In this document: positions 6,298 through 12,103 of the stretch, in pieces
Layout of the letters: the number at the start of each line of letters is the position of its first letter
How positions within the stretch are numbered: position 1 is the stretch's first letter
Virus record (IMG/VR): IMGVR_UViG_3300017710_000044
Coordinates: 1-25,955 of that record
Strand: one strand, 5' to 3'
DNA: 25,955 bases
From: a virus
Program-made: the position numbers and the translations under genes
Notes under the pieces: generated by a model
The model's database searches: none
What the model was told of the DNA's origin: nothing
Seen by the model: the letters and a program-made list of their open reading frames with translations, nothing else

Positions 6298-6598
6298 TGA
6301 AGCGTATTCTAAGCTTATACAGAAGGCATTACTACAGGAGAATTTTGTTTTTAGACTTGGTATTACTGGGGGCGGCTGCGGTGGTATGGAGTACATTTTT
6401 GCTTATAATGATAAGAGTTTTCCAAGCGATACTGTGATAGATTGGGGCGAAATAAGATTCCGTATCGATCATAATTCAGTTTCCTACTTGAAAGGCTTTA
6501 CACTAGATTACAAAGTGGAAGGATTAAATGAATCCTTCGTATTTATTAACCCAAATGAAACTTATCGCTGTGGATGCGGTGAAAGCGTGGTATTTTAA
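6281..6598 (+). CDS. A-type iron-sulfur carrier (IscA/ErpA/HesB family)
   Basis: From the ATG at 6281 the product is 105 residues, close to bacterial IscA (107). It has the three conserved cysteines of the family: Cys33 in ITGGGCGGMEY and Cys97/Cys99 in YRCGCGESV. The N-terminus (MIEVTNEAYSKLIQKAL) matches the usual helix. A-type carriers accept and hand over Fe-S clusters to apoproteins. A longer in-frame reading from 6161 exists, but its extra 40 residues overlap the previous gene and lack family similarity; GGAGATGGG precedes 6281. In a phage it may maintain an Fe-S enzyme during infection or help supply Fe-S clusters to a phage protein. It sits within the cargo block, without obvious Fe-S partners in the window. 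Confidence 0.85.
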   Translation: MIEVTNEAYSKLIQKALLQENFVFRLGITGGGCGGMEYIFAYNDKSFPSDTVIDWGEIRFRIDHNSVSYLKGFTLDYKVEGLNESFVFINPNETYRCGCGESVVF

Positions 6599-6783
6599 TG
6601 GAAAATTATTATTTTAAAGACGAACTACTAAGAGTGGTAAATTTATCTCCACCTAAGTTAGATATAAACAAATTGGAAGAAGTACACCCAATGAAACAAA
6701 TAGTCTGGGCAGCAATCATACAGGTTGCAGTTTTCGGTTTTATGTTGTTATCATTTTGGGGAATTAACGGAGTAGTACAATGA
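6598..6783 (+). CDS. Small single-span membrane protein, 61 aa
   Basis: The product has 61 residues. A polar N-terminal half (MENYYFKDELLRVVNLSPPKLDINKLEEVH) is followed by one membrane helix at about residues 33-57 (KQIVWAAIIQVAVFGFMLLSFWGI). It starts on the last base of the IscA-like stop (TAATG) and overlaps the next gene by ATGA, so translation is probably coupled across the three. An internal Met at residue 32 could give a version that is almost only the helix. Function unknown; the holin-like size is noted but not sufficient for a call. Confidence 0.6.
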   Translation: MENYYFKDELLRVVNLSPPKLDINKLEEVHPMKQIVWAAIIQVAVFGFMLLSFWGINGVVQ

Positions 6784-7676
6784 CAAAGCAATGGCACGGA
6801 GGAAAAGGCAGTGTGCAAAGACCTACAAACAAAGATAAGTACAATGATAACTATGATAGAATTTTTAACAAATCTAAAGAAGATAAAATAGAAAAAGCTA
6901 TGGAAGAAGTAAATAAAAAATATCCTGAAACTCTTAAAAGTTTAGGAGAGATAACTGCGCTTGGAACGGTATTCTTTTTATCTATTTTTGCACTAAGTCC
7001 TTCTACTCAAGCAGATGATAACTTAATTCATATTGAGCAGTCAGGAAATAACTTTCAATTAGGGGTTGACCAAGTAGGGTATAATAACACCATTGATATG
7101 TTAGACTCTCAGTCTTATATTACAGCAGGTAGTCTAGATATGTACTTGGTTCAAGTTAACACTACTTCTGGAGCACTTCCTAATTCAATTATATTTGATG
7201 AAGTAAGTGGCACAGGTAATCAAATGAAACTTGCCCAAGGTGCTGCATGGACTACACTTGATTCAGACACTGATTTAACTTGGTGGGTAGATAACTACGA
7301 GAGTGGAGGCCACGATATAGGAATTACTATGTATGGCGACTATAATGAACTAGCGGTTCAACAAACAAATCAAACAGGTGCATCAGATGGTCATACTTTT
7401 GATCTACATTTAGCAGGCGATAATAATAAAACTCAGATAAAACAACAAAGTAATGGAGCAAAGACTATAGACCTTACAATTTACAATGACTATAATGATG
7501 TATTTATCAGACAAAAAGGTGTTTGGGCAGCTCACACGGCAACTATAACACTTGATGGTACTAATCCAACAGATTTAACTTTAAAACAATTTGGAGATAC
7601 AACTCAAACGTACAGTCTAGCACAAAACTGCTATACTACAGGAGGTTGCACGGTAAGTGTGACTCAAGGACAATAA
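6780..7676 (+). CDS. Curlin-repeat fibre subunit candidate 2, with N-terminal phage domain
   Basis: The product has 298 residues. Residues 1-30 (QWHGGKGSVQRPTNKDKYNDNYDRIF) resemble a small conserved protein I associate with marine phages, here fused to a secreted protein. A charged linker leads to a hydrophobic signal-like segment at about 56-75 (LGTVFFLSIFALSPSTQA), then ADDN. The rest is curlin-like repeats, for example IHIEQSGNNFQLGVDQVGYNN, FDLHLAGDNNKTQIKQQ and IDLTIYNDYNDVFIRQK. The block after the cleavage site matches the first curlin gene (DDN-I-I-Q-G, then DQ-G and N-I), and both have a Cys pair near the C-terminus (CYTTGGC here). Repeats are less regular and richer in Asn/Gln/Thr. 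It may be the second subunit, analogous to CsgB beside CsgA. The ribosome site GGAG lies 7 nt before the ATG. Confidence 0.75.
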   Translation: MTKQWHGGKGSVQRPTNKDKYNDNYDRIFNKSKEDKIEKAMEEVNKKYPETLKSLGEITALGTVFFLSIFALSPSTQADDNLIHIEQSGNNFQLGVDQVGYNNTIDMLDSQSYITAGSLDMYLVQVNTTSGALPNSIIFDEVSGTGNQMKLAQGAAWTTLDSDTDLTWWVDNYESGGHDIGITMYGDYNELAVQQTNQTGASDGHTFDLHLAGDNNKTQIKQQSNGAKTIDLTIYNDYNDVFIRQKGVWAAHTATITLDGTNPTDLTLKQFGDTTQTYSLAQNCYTTGGCTVSVTQGQ

Positions 7677-7677
7677 T

Positions 7678-7968
7678 ATGCCTAAGAAAAGAGACCCAAG
7701 ACTAAAAAGAGCAGGAGTACGAGGATTTAACAAACCAAAGAGAACTCCAGGACATAGAACAAAATCACACATAGTTGTTGCCAAAGTAGGTGGTAGAATC
7801 AAAACAATACGTTTTGGCCAGCAGGGAGCTAAGACGGCAGGGAAGCCCAAGGCCGGTGAGTCTGCTCGTATGAAGAAAAAAAGAGCTTCCTTCAAAGCAA
7901 GACACCGCAGGAATATAGCAAAGGGTAAGATGTCCGCAGCTTACTGGGCAAATAAAGTAAAGTGGTAA
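7678..7968 (+). CDS. Basic conserved phage protein, 96 aa
   Basis: The product has 96 residues, strongly basic. It carries PRLKRAGVRGFNKPKRTPGHRTKSHIVVAKV, IKTIRFGQQGAKTAG and a C-terminus ASFKARHRRNIAKGKMSAAYWANKVKW. I recognise this as a family common in marine phages, without known function. The charge and the RH-N-KGKMSAAYWANKVKW ending suggest nucleic-acid binding or a virion-packaged protein. AGGA precedes the start. Its stop overlaps the GTG start of the cyclase by 7 nt, coupling the two. Confidence 0.75.
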   Translation: MPKKRDPRLKRAGVRGFNKPKRTPGHRTKSHIVVAKVGGRIKTIRFGQQGAKTAGKPKAGESARMKKKRASFKARHRRNIAKGKMSAAYWANKVKW

Positions 7969-9746
7969 AAAAGCTTATTGCTTTTACTTTGGTACTGGGA
8001 TTCTTTATATGGAATCCCTATCCTTTAAAAATACTAGAACTTCAATCATTCGATTGGCTTATGAAAACACAGCCTGAAGTTCAAAATCAAAACATAGTAC
8101 TCGTCGATATTGATGAAGAAATCGTCGAGGCATACGGAGGTTATCCACTTCCTAGAACACTTTTTGCAGCCATGATAGAGAGAACTTCCGGGGTACCGGG
8201 GTTCACAATACTCATGCCTGATCCAGACTTGCGAGACAAAGCAAACGATATAGTATTATCTAATGCTCTCAGTGCAAGACCAACAGTGTTAGCTTTTGCA
8301 GCTTCAACACAAGCAACTGAGTTAGGGCCTCATGTAGGCACTGCTCAAATAGGAGGTGATCCAACAAAATGGACGATAAATTATCAGGGAATCCTGAGGC
8401 AGACTACGATATTGTCTCACGCCGCAGAGGGCAAAGGTATCGTAAGCTCAAGGAGCGAGCTAGACGGCGTCGTAAGGCGAATTCCTCTAGTCGTAAGTAG
8501 TAATAACGAAGTATACCCAAGTTTTGCACTAGAAATGTTAAGACTTGGCACAGGAGATATTAGTTACCAGATAAGAACAGGAGAGTACGGGGTTGAGTGG
8601 GTCAGAGTACCTGCGTATAATAAAATGAATACTGATGCAAATGGAAGTATATGGTTAAACACCAATGTAAAGTTCCACAGGCAAACAGCTTCAGAGTTTA
8701 TGAGCAATCCTATGCAAGCACCGTTTGTTATTTTTGGAGTTACTGCAGAGGGAGTGGTTAATCCAGTTCCTACGGCTTCAGGGGCTAAATATCCACATGA
8801 ACTTCAAGCAAATATACTACATAACTTAATTGAAGGAAAAGCACCTTCAGTTCCAAATTGGAGTGCAGGAGTAGAGCTAGGAGCTGCAGTTCTAGCTTTG
8901 CTTCTCCTCCTTCTTACTGTAAGTAGAGTCTATTTAAGCCTACCCACTTTACTACTAGTTATTGGAGGTTCTTTATATGGAGCCTGGTATGCCTTCCAGT
9001 CTTCCTATCTATTTGACGTTTCTGGAATCATAATCATCTCGGTTTTGTTTTGGAGTATCGAAAGTTTCAGGAATTTTATAAAGACCTATTTCGAGAAAAT
9101 GGAAATTAAACGACAATTCGGGACATACGTAAGTCCTGCCTTAGTAAAAAAATTACAAAAAGACCCAACACTACTGAGATTGGGTGGGTCTACAAAACGT
9201 ATGACTTTTCTTTTTTCTGACATTCGAGGATTCACACCAATTTCAGAAAAATATCAATCAGACCCTCAAGGACTAACTAAACTTATAAACAGATTTCTTA
9301 ACAATCAAACAGAAATCATATTAAAACATGGCGGAACAATAGATAAATACATGGGCGATTGTATCATGGCATTTTGGGGTGCACCACTCGATGACGAAGA
9401 TCAAGTTGAAAACGCTACAAAAGCTGTACTTGAAATGAGAATAGCACTTGGAGAATTAAATGAAAAACTTGAGGAAGAGGGACTGGATCAAATCAATACA
9501 GGAGCAGGAATTAACACAGGTTTATGCGTCGTGGGGAACTTTGGGTCATCGACTCGTTTTGACTATTCTGTGCTTGGCGATAGCGTTAATCTGGCTGCAC
9601 GGTTAGAATCCAGCTGTAAAACTTATAATACTGATTTAATTATATCAGAACACAGTCTACTAGATACTTATGAATATGAGTTTTTAGACGAAGTAACGGT
9701 TAAAGGCAAATCCGAACCCGTAAAAATATACACCATACAAAAATAG
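7962..9746 (+). CDS. CHASE2-domain membrane adenylate cyclase (class III)
   Basis: The product has 594 residues, starting at GTG. There is one N-terminal membrane helix (about 4-21) and an extracytoplasmic CHASE2 sensor domain (about 25-295, with QNIVLVDIDEEIVEAYG and PLPRTLFAAMI). Three membrane helices follow (about 302-370), then a short linker and a class III cyclase domain (about 410-594). Catalytic residues are present: metal-binding Asp420 (FSDIRGF) and Asp466 (MGDCIMAF), purine-selecting Lys462 (DKYMGD), and Asn543 and Arg547 (VNLAAR). Ser536 replaces the second purine-selecting Asp, as Thr or Ser does in class IIIb enzymes. It should make cAMP from ATP in response to a periplasmic signal. 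The last cargo gene before promoter P2, it overlaps the upstream stop; no clear ribosome site. Confidence 0.93.
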   Translation: MVKKLIAFTLVLGFFIWNPYPLKILELQSFDWLMKTQPEVQNQNIVLVDIDEEIVEAYGGYPLPRTLFAAMIERTSGVPGFTILMPDPDLRDKANDIVLSNALSARPTVLAFAASTQATELGPHVGTAQIGGDPTKWTINYQGILRQTTILSHAAEGKGIVSSRSELDGVVRRIPLVVSSNNEVYPSFALEMLRLGTGDISYQIRTGEYGVEWVRVPAYNKMNTDANGSIWLNTNVKFHRQTASEFMSNPMQAPFVIFGVTAEGVVNPVPTASGAKYPHELQANILHNLIEGKAPSVPNWSAGVELGAAVLALLLLLLTVSRVYLSLPTLLLVIGGSLYGAWYAFQSSYLFDVSGIIIISVLFWSIESFRNFIKTYFEKMEIKRQFGTYVSPALVKKLQKDPTLLRLGGSTKRMTFLFSDIRGFTPISEKYQSDPQGLTKLINRFLNNQTEIILKHGGTIDKYMGDCIMAFWGAPLDDEDQVENATKAVLEMRIALGELNEKLEEEGLDQINTGAGINTGLCVVGNFGSSTRFDYSVLGDSVNLAARLESSCKTYNTDLIISEHSLLDTYEYEFLDEVTVKGKSEPVKIYTIQK

Positions 9747-9749
9747 TTC

Positions 9750-9778
9750 TTGACTTTAGGTTCATGTTTTGCTATAAT
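9750..9778 (+). promoter_or_regulatory. Sigma70-like promoter P2
   Basis: TTGACT at 9750-9755 and TATAAT at 9773-9778 are separated by 17 nt. The context GTTCTTGACTTTAGGT matches P1 and P3. It begins 3 nt after the cyclase stop codon, in the only real gap of the region, and would give a leader of about 40 nt before the ATG at 9828. It should drive the small-protein run and the large terminase. Confidence 0.8.
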
Positions 9779-9827
9779 TACATCTATAGCGAAATATAAA
9801 TTTCAAAGTTTATCAGGAAAAATAACA

Positions 9828-10025
9828 ATGAACGCAGAAGAGATAGCAGCTGACTTAGCTCAGCACGAGGCTGTATGTGCAGAACGCTGGAAGACTGCGT
9901 TTAATCGTTTTGACGAGATGGACAGCAACATAAAAAGAATAGAAACTATAATTATTTCCGCTGCAGGAACTATAATATGTGGTGCAGCAGGTATTATTAT
10001 TACAATGGTATTTATGCACAATTAG
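9828..10025 (+). CDS. XhlA-like small membrane protein (possible holin)
   Basis: From the ATG at 9828 (AGGAAAAATAACA before it) the product is 65 residues. A polar helix, NAEEIAADLAQHEAVCAERWKTAFNRFDEMDSNIKRIE, is followed by one C-terminal membrane helix (TIIISAAGTIICGAAGIIITMVF) and a short tail. This order, an amphipathic coil and then a C-terminal helix, is that of XhlA-type cell-surface haemolysin/holin accessory proteins. An in-frame upstream start at 9750 would place coding sequence on the promoter and is rejected. First gene after P2. Confidence 0.65.
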   Translation: MNAEEIAADLAQHEAVCAERWKTAFNRFDEMDSNIKRIETIIISAAGTIICGAAGIIITMVFMHN

Positions 10026-10036
10026 GAGACAAAACT

Positions 10037-10210
10037 ATGGAAATGGAATATAAGAAAAAAGACATGAAAGAATCCCCAAAAACTAAGTCAATTAAAGACG
10101 GTGTGTATAAGAATGGGAAAATGTGGTCCTTTGTTAATAGAAAAGGCGAAGAACTGAACTACGAAGACGAGAAAAGCGCAAAAATAGTATATGAGAGGAT
10201 TCATGGCTAA
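10037..10210 (+). CDS. Hypothetical protein, 57 aa
   Basis: The product has 57 residues from the ATG at 10037, which has AGGAGACAAAACT before it. It is charged, with SIKDGVYKNGKMWSFVNRKGEELNYEDEKSAKIVYERIHG in the second half. The pattern of a small beta hairpin (KNGKMWSFVNRKGEELNYED) then helix suggests a compact domain. Not recognised. An upstream in-frame start at 9977 overlaps the membrane protein gene and is less likely. It overlaps the next gene by 8 nt. Confidence 0.6.
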   Translation: MEMEYKKKDMKESPKTKSIKDGVYKNGKMWSFVNRKGEELNYEDEKSAKIVYERIHG

Positions 10211-10340
10211 GAAAATTGAACAGAAAGAAGTTGAAACAACAGAAACTCCTACACTAACTAAAAGGGAGAAGCTTCTTATTGCAAGAAAAAAACAACTTCA
10301 AAGACAAAAGAGACAAAAAATACCTAATATCTTGAAATAA
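10203..10340 (+). CDS. Small basic protein, 45 aa
   Basis: The ATG at 10203 opens 45 residues: an acidic/basic start, then TLTKREKLLIARKKQLQRQKRQKIPNILK, one very basic helix. GAGAGG lies a few bases upstream. It overlaps the preceding stop by 8 nt, and its TAA shares a base with the next ATG (TAATG). Function unknown; nucleic-acid binding is plausible from charge. Confidence 0.5.
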   Translation: MAKKIEQKEVETTETPTLTKREKLLIARKKQLQRQKRQKIPNILK

Positions 10341-10489
10341 TGGATAAAATCCATATTGTAAGGTTGGGTATTTGTCGTACATGCCCAGAGTACAATAGAA
10401 CTTTAAAAACTTGTGCTGTGTGTATGTGTTTTATGCCCTTAAAGACGAGAGTTAAATGGGCAAAGTGTCCTAAGGGACGGTGGAGCTAA
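10340..10489 (+). CDS. Cysteine-rich zinc-binding-like small protein, 49 aa
   Basis: The product has 49 residues and six Cys, arranged as CRTC, CAVCMC and a final KCPKGRW. This is the pattern of short phage proteins with CxxC...CxxCxCF...CPxGKW that probably bind zinc. I know the pattern from many phage genomes but no function. It begins on the final base of the preceding stop codon (TAATG) and ends 1 nt before the next ATG. Confidence 0.7.
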   Translation: MDKIHIVRLGICRTCPEYNRTLKTCAVCMCFMPLKTRVKWAKCPKGRWS

Positions 10490-10490
10490 T

Positions 10491-10661
10491 ATGCCAAAAG
10501 GTAAAGGAACTTACGGTTCAAAAGTTGGAAGACCAAAGAAAAAAAGAAAGGGCGGAAAGAAGAAAAAGTCTATGGGTGGCGGATTAACCGCAGCTCAAAA
10601 GAAACTTCCTAAAGCTTTACAACAAGCTATTCTTAAAAGAAAGAAGAAGGGTAAAAAGTAG
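10491..10661 (+). CDS. Very basic small protein, 56 aa
   Basis: The product has 56 residues, of which about 41% are Lys or Arg. It starts MPKGKGTYGSKVGRPKKKRK and has one helix-like stretch, LTAAQKKLPKALQQAIL, flanked by Lys-rich tails. GRPKKKRK resembles an AT-hook core (GRP). Such tiny basic proteins recur in marine phages, and DNA binding or packaging into the virion is a reasonable inference. It follows the previous gene by 1 nt. Confidence 0.6.
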   Translation: MPKGKGTYGSKVGRPKKKRKGGKKKKSMGGGLTAAQKKLPKALQQAILKRKKKGKK

Positions 10662-10662
10662 C

Positions 10663-10845
10663 GTGGCAAGACGGAGAAAAAGTAGGACTACTCGTAAAAA
10701 GAGAAATGTGCCTACTAATTCAAAATTGTACGCAACAGTGAAAGCCGCTACTAAAAGAAAGTTCGCAGTGTATCCTAGTGCTTATGCAAACGCATGGCTA
10801 GTACGGGAGTACAAAAAGCGAGGTGGGAGATATAGACGTGCCTAG
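10663..10845 (+). CDS. Basic protein with PSAYAN...GGRY motif, 60 aa
   Basis: Starting at GTG 10663, the product is 60 residues: ARRRKSRTTRKKRN, then KFAVYPSAYANAWLVREYKKRGGRYRR. The motif of Pro-Ser-Ala-Tyr-Ala and a final Gly-Gly-x-Tyr is one I recall from small viral proteins in which it is followed by a W-F-x-E-K-W-V-D segment. That second segment is encoded by the next, overlapping gene. Function unknown. It begins 1 nt after the previous stop; GTG starts are used repeatedly in this run. Confidence 0.6.
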   Translation: MARRRKSRTTRKKRNVPTNSKLYATVKAATKRKFAVYPSAYANAWLVREYKKRGGRYRRA

Positions 10846-11146
10846 AGTAACAAGAGCTAAAAGAAGTAATGGTGGATTAACCAAATGGTTCAGTGAGAAA
10901 TGGGTAGACATATCTAGACCTAAAAAAGGTGGCGGGTATAAAACTTGTGGCAGAAAGAAAGCAAAGAAGGGCAGCAAAGGATATCCTAAATGTGTCCCAG
11001 CTTCAAAAGCTGCACGTATGACAAAAGCACAGAAAAGATCAGCTATTCGCAGAAAGCGAGCAGTTAAACAAGGGGTAGGTGGAAAGCCTACTATGGTAAG
11101 AACAATCGCAAAGAGAAAGCGAAAAACAACTAGAAGGAAGAGATAA
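10838..11146 (+). CDS. Basic protein with WFSEKWVDI motif, 102 aa
   Basis: The GTG at 10838, preceded by GGTGGGAG, is preferred over an in-frame GTG at 10823. The product is 102 residues: GGLTKWFSEKWVDISRPKKGGGYKTCGRKKAKKGSKGYPKCVPASKAARMTKAQKRSAIRRKR and a Lys/Arg-rich tail. The order W-F-x-E-K-W-V-D, then C-G-R, then Y-P-K-C, occurs in a family of small viral proteins of unknown function. Two Cys (in TCGRK and PKCVP) could pair or bind metal. It overlaps the preceding gene by 8 nt in the +1 frame. Confidence 0.65.
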   Translation: MPRVTRAKRSNGGLTKWFSEKWVDISRPKKGGGYKTCGRKKAKKGSKGYPKCVPASKAARMTKAQKRSAIRRKRAVKQGVGGKPTMVRTIAKRKRKTTRRKR

Positions 11147-11277
11147 TGATGTTAGATTACATTAAGATAAAGTGGAACCAATTTTTAAATATTGTTACAG
11201 GTAAAGACAAAAATTGGGACGGTCAGGTCGATATTAAAGACAAAATGATCGAAGCTGAAAAGAAATCAAGCAGCTAA
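11146..11277 (+). CDS. 43-aa protein with an EF-hand-like loop
   Basis: ATG codons at 11146 and 11149 follow GGAAGAGATA; the first overlaps the upstream stop. The 43-residue product is MMLDYIKIKWNQFLNIVTGK, then DKNWDGQVDIKD, then KMIEAEKKSSS. The twelve central residues fit the calcium-binding EF-hand loop: Asp1, Asn3, Asp5, Gly6, a hydrophobic residue at 8, Asp9 and an acidic residue at 12. Single EF-hand or dockerin-like loops occur in some small proteins. Calcium binding is an inference from the loop alone. Confidence 0.55.
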   Translation: MMLDYIKIKWNQFLNIVTGKDKNWDGQVDIKDKMIEAEKKSSS

Positions 11278-11305
11278 GAGAGGCTAAAGCCTTATAAGGG
11301 CTAAT

Positions 11306-11491
11306 ATGAAACGAGACGAGAGATTCGTTAGCGATTTAAAAGACTTATCTAAACTCTTAGATGGAGTTGTAAGCAAAACTTACGACAAAATAGAAGAGAA
11401 TAAAAAGATTAGAAAGCTGCTCAATCTTCCAAAAACAGTTCATAATAAAACTAGATTAGCGAACTATCTAGAAGAAAAAAGCGTCTCATAA
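11306..11491 (+). CDS. Small helical protein, 61 aa
   Basis: The product has 61 residues, charged and helical (RFVSDLKDLSKLLDGVVSKTYDKIEENKKIRKLLNLPKTVHNKTRLANYLEEK). Not recognised. AAGGG lies 8 nt upstream of the ATG. It sits between the EF-hand-like gene and a basic protein, in the run upstream of the large terminase. Confidence 0.5.
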   Translation: MKRDERFVSDLKDLSKLLDGVVSKTYDKIEENKKIRKLLNLPKTVHNKTRLANYLEEKSVS

Positions 11492-11522
11492 TTGATACGC
11501 TAAGATATATAGGAGAGAAAAA

Positions 11523-11768
11523 ATGGCACGAACAGGATCATTTTTAACCGGGCCTACTGGTGTACACTCTACACAAAAGACCCGTAAACACAGACTCAAA
11601 AGAGGAGTCACAAGAGATATGAATGCAGCAGCAGGAACTTCAGTTAATACTAAAAGAGCCGGCAGCATGGAAGCATTCAGATACGCGGCAGCACCAAAAT
11701 CTATAGGCCCGAGGTTCGGTAAAACGAAGTCACCCAAGAGAGCTACATTTCCGCGTAGAAGAAGGTAA
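11523..11768 (+). CDS. Basic protein, 81 aa
   Basis: The product has 81 residues, rich in Arg, Lys, Thr and Ala, ending KSPKRATFPRRRR. AGGAGAG precedes the ATG. No domain recognised. The middle, DMNAAAGTSVNTKRAGSMEAFRYAAAPKSIGPRFGKTK, is low in charge, with both ends basic, as in nucleic-acid-associated or virion-internal proteins. Confidence 0.55.
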   Translation: MARTGSFLTGPTGVHSTQKTRKHRLKRGVTRDMNAAAGTSVNTKRAGSMEAFRYAAAPKSIGPRFGKTKSPKRATFPRRRR

Positions 11769-11812
11769 GTATTAGTAATAAATTAGCTTCTAATTGGGTA
11801 AAAATTTTGGTT

Positions 11813-11866
11813 ATGTCGGGCATAGTCGAAAAGAAAAAGAAAAAGAAGCGAAAAAAAGGAAAATAA
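11813..11866 (+). CDS. Possible 17-aa lysine-rich peptide
   Basis: An ATG at 11813 reads MSGIVEKKKKKKRKKGK and stops directly before the next gene. No ribosome site is visible, and the purine-rich end also serves as the ribosome site (AGGAAAATAA) of the next gene. It may be only a leader region that happens to be open. It is listed because its composition matches the basic small-protein run around it. Confidence 0.25.
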   Translation: MSGIVEKKKKKKRKKGK

Positions 11867-12103
11867 ATGGCATTACCACAAATAGATCTAAAGCAAGTAT
11901 GGCTAGACGAAGCTTATATGGCTAGTAACTCAGTAATTGATACACTTCAAGAGAAAGAGGAAGCTGGCAGAATGATTACTAAAAGTGACGCACAGTTTGC
12001 AAAGATTTGTGGGGCATATTTGTACATTTATAAACTAGCCAAAGAGAGTAAATTACTCGAACCAGACGACTTAGAAAACATTTTAACTGAGACAATTCAT
12101 TGA
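11867..12103 (+). CDS. Hypothetical protein upstream of large terminase, 78 aa
   Basis: The product has 78 residues and is helical: LKQVWLDEAYMASNSVIDTLQEKEEAGRMITKSDAQFAKICGAYLYIYKLAKESKLLEPDDLENILTETIH. It has a good ribosome site (AGGAAAATAA), and its stop overlaps the TTG start of the terminase (TTGA). Position and helical character would also fit a terminase accessory or an alternative small subunit, though no DNA-binding motif is seen. It is a rival candidate for that role to the gene at 905. Confidence 0.6.
   Translation: MALPQIDLKQVWLDEAYMASNSVIDTLQEKEEAGRMITKSDAQFAKICGAYLYIYKLAKESKLLEPDDLENILTETIH

Noticed and set aside
7060-7082. TTGACC followed by TATAAT inside curlin 2, as an internal promoter
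   Set aside because: The spacing is only about 8 nt, far from 16-18, and it is within coding sequence.
9750-9827. Upstream start for the XhlA-like protein
   Set aside because: It would place the start on the -35 box of promoter P2. The ATG at 9828 has a good ribosome site.
11279-11305. Small inverted repeat GCCTTATAAGGGC before the 61-residue gene
   Set aside because: The stem is only 3-4 GC-containing pairs, with no T-run. It overlaps the ribosome site and is probably chance.
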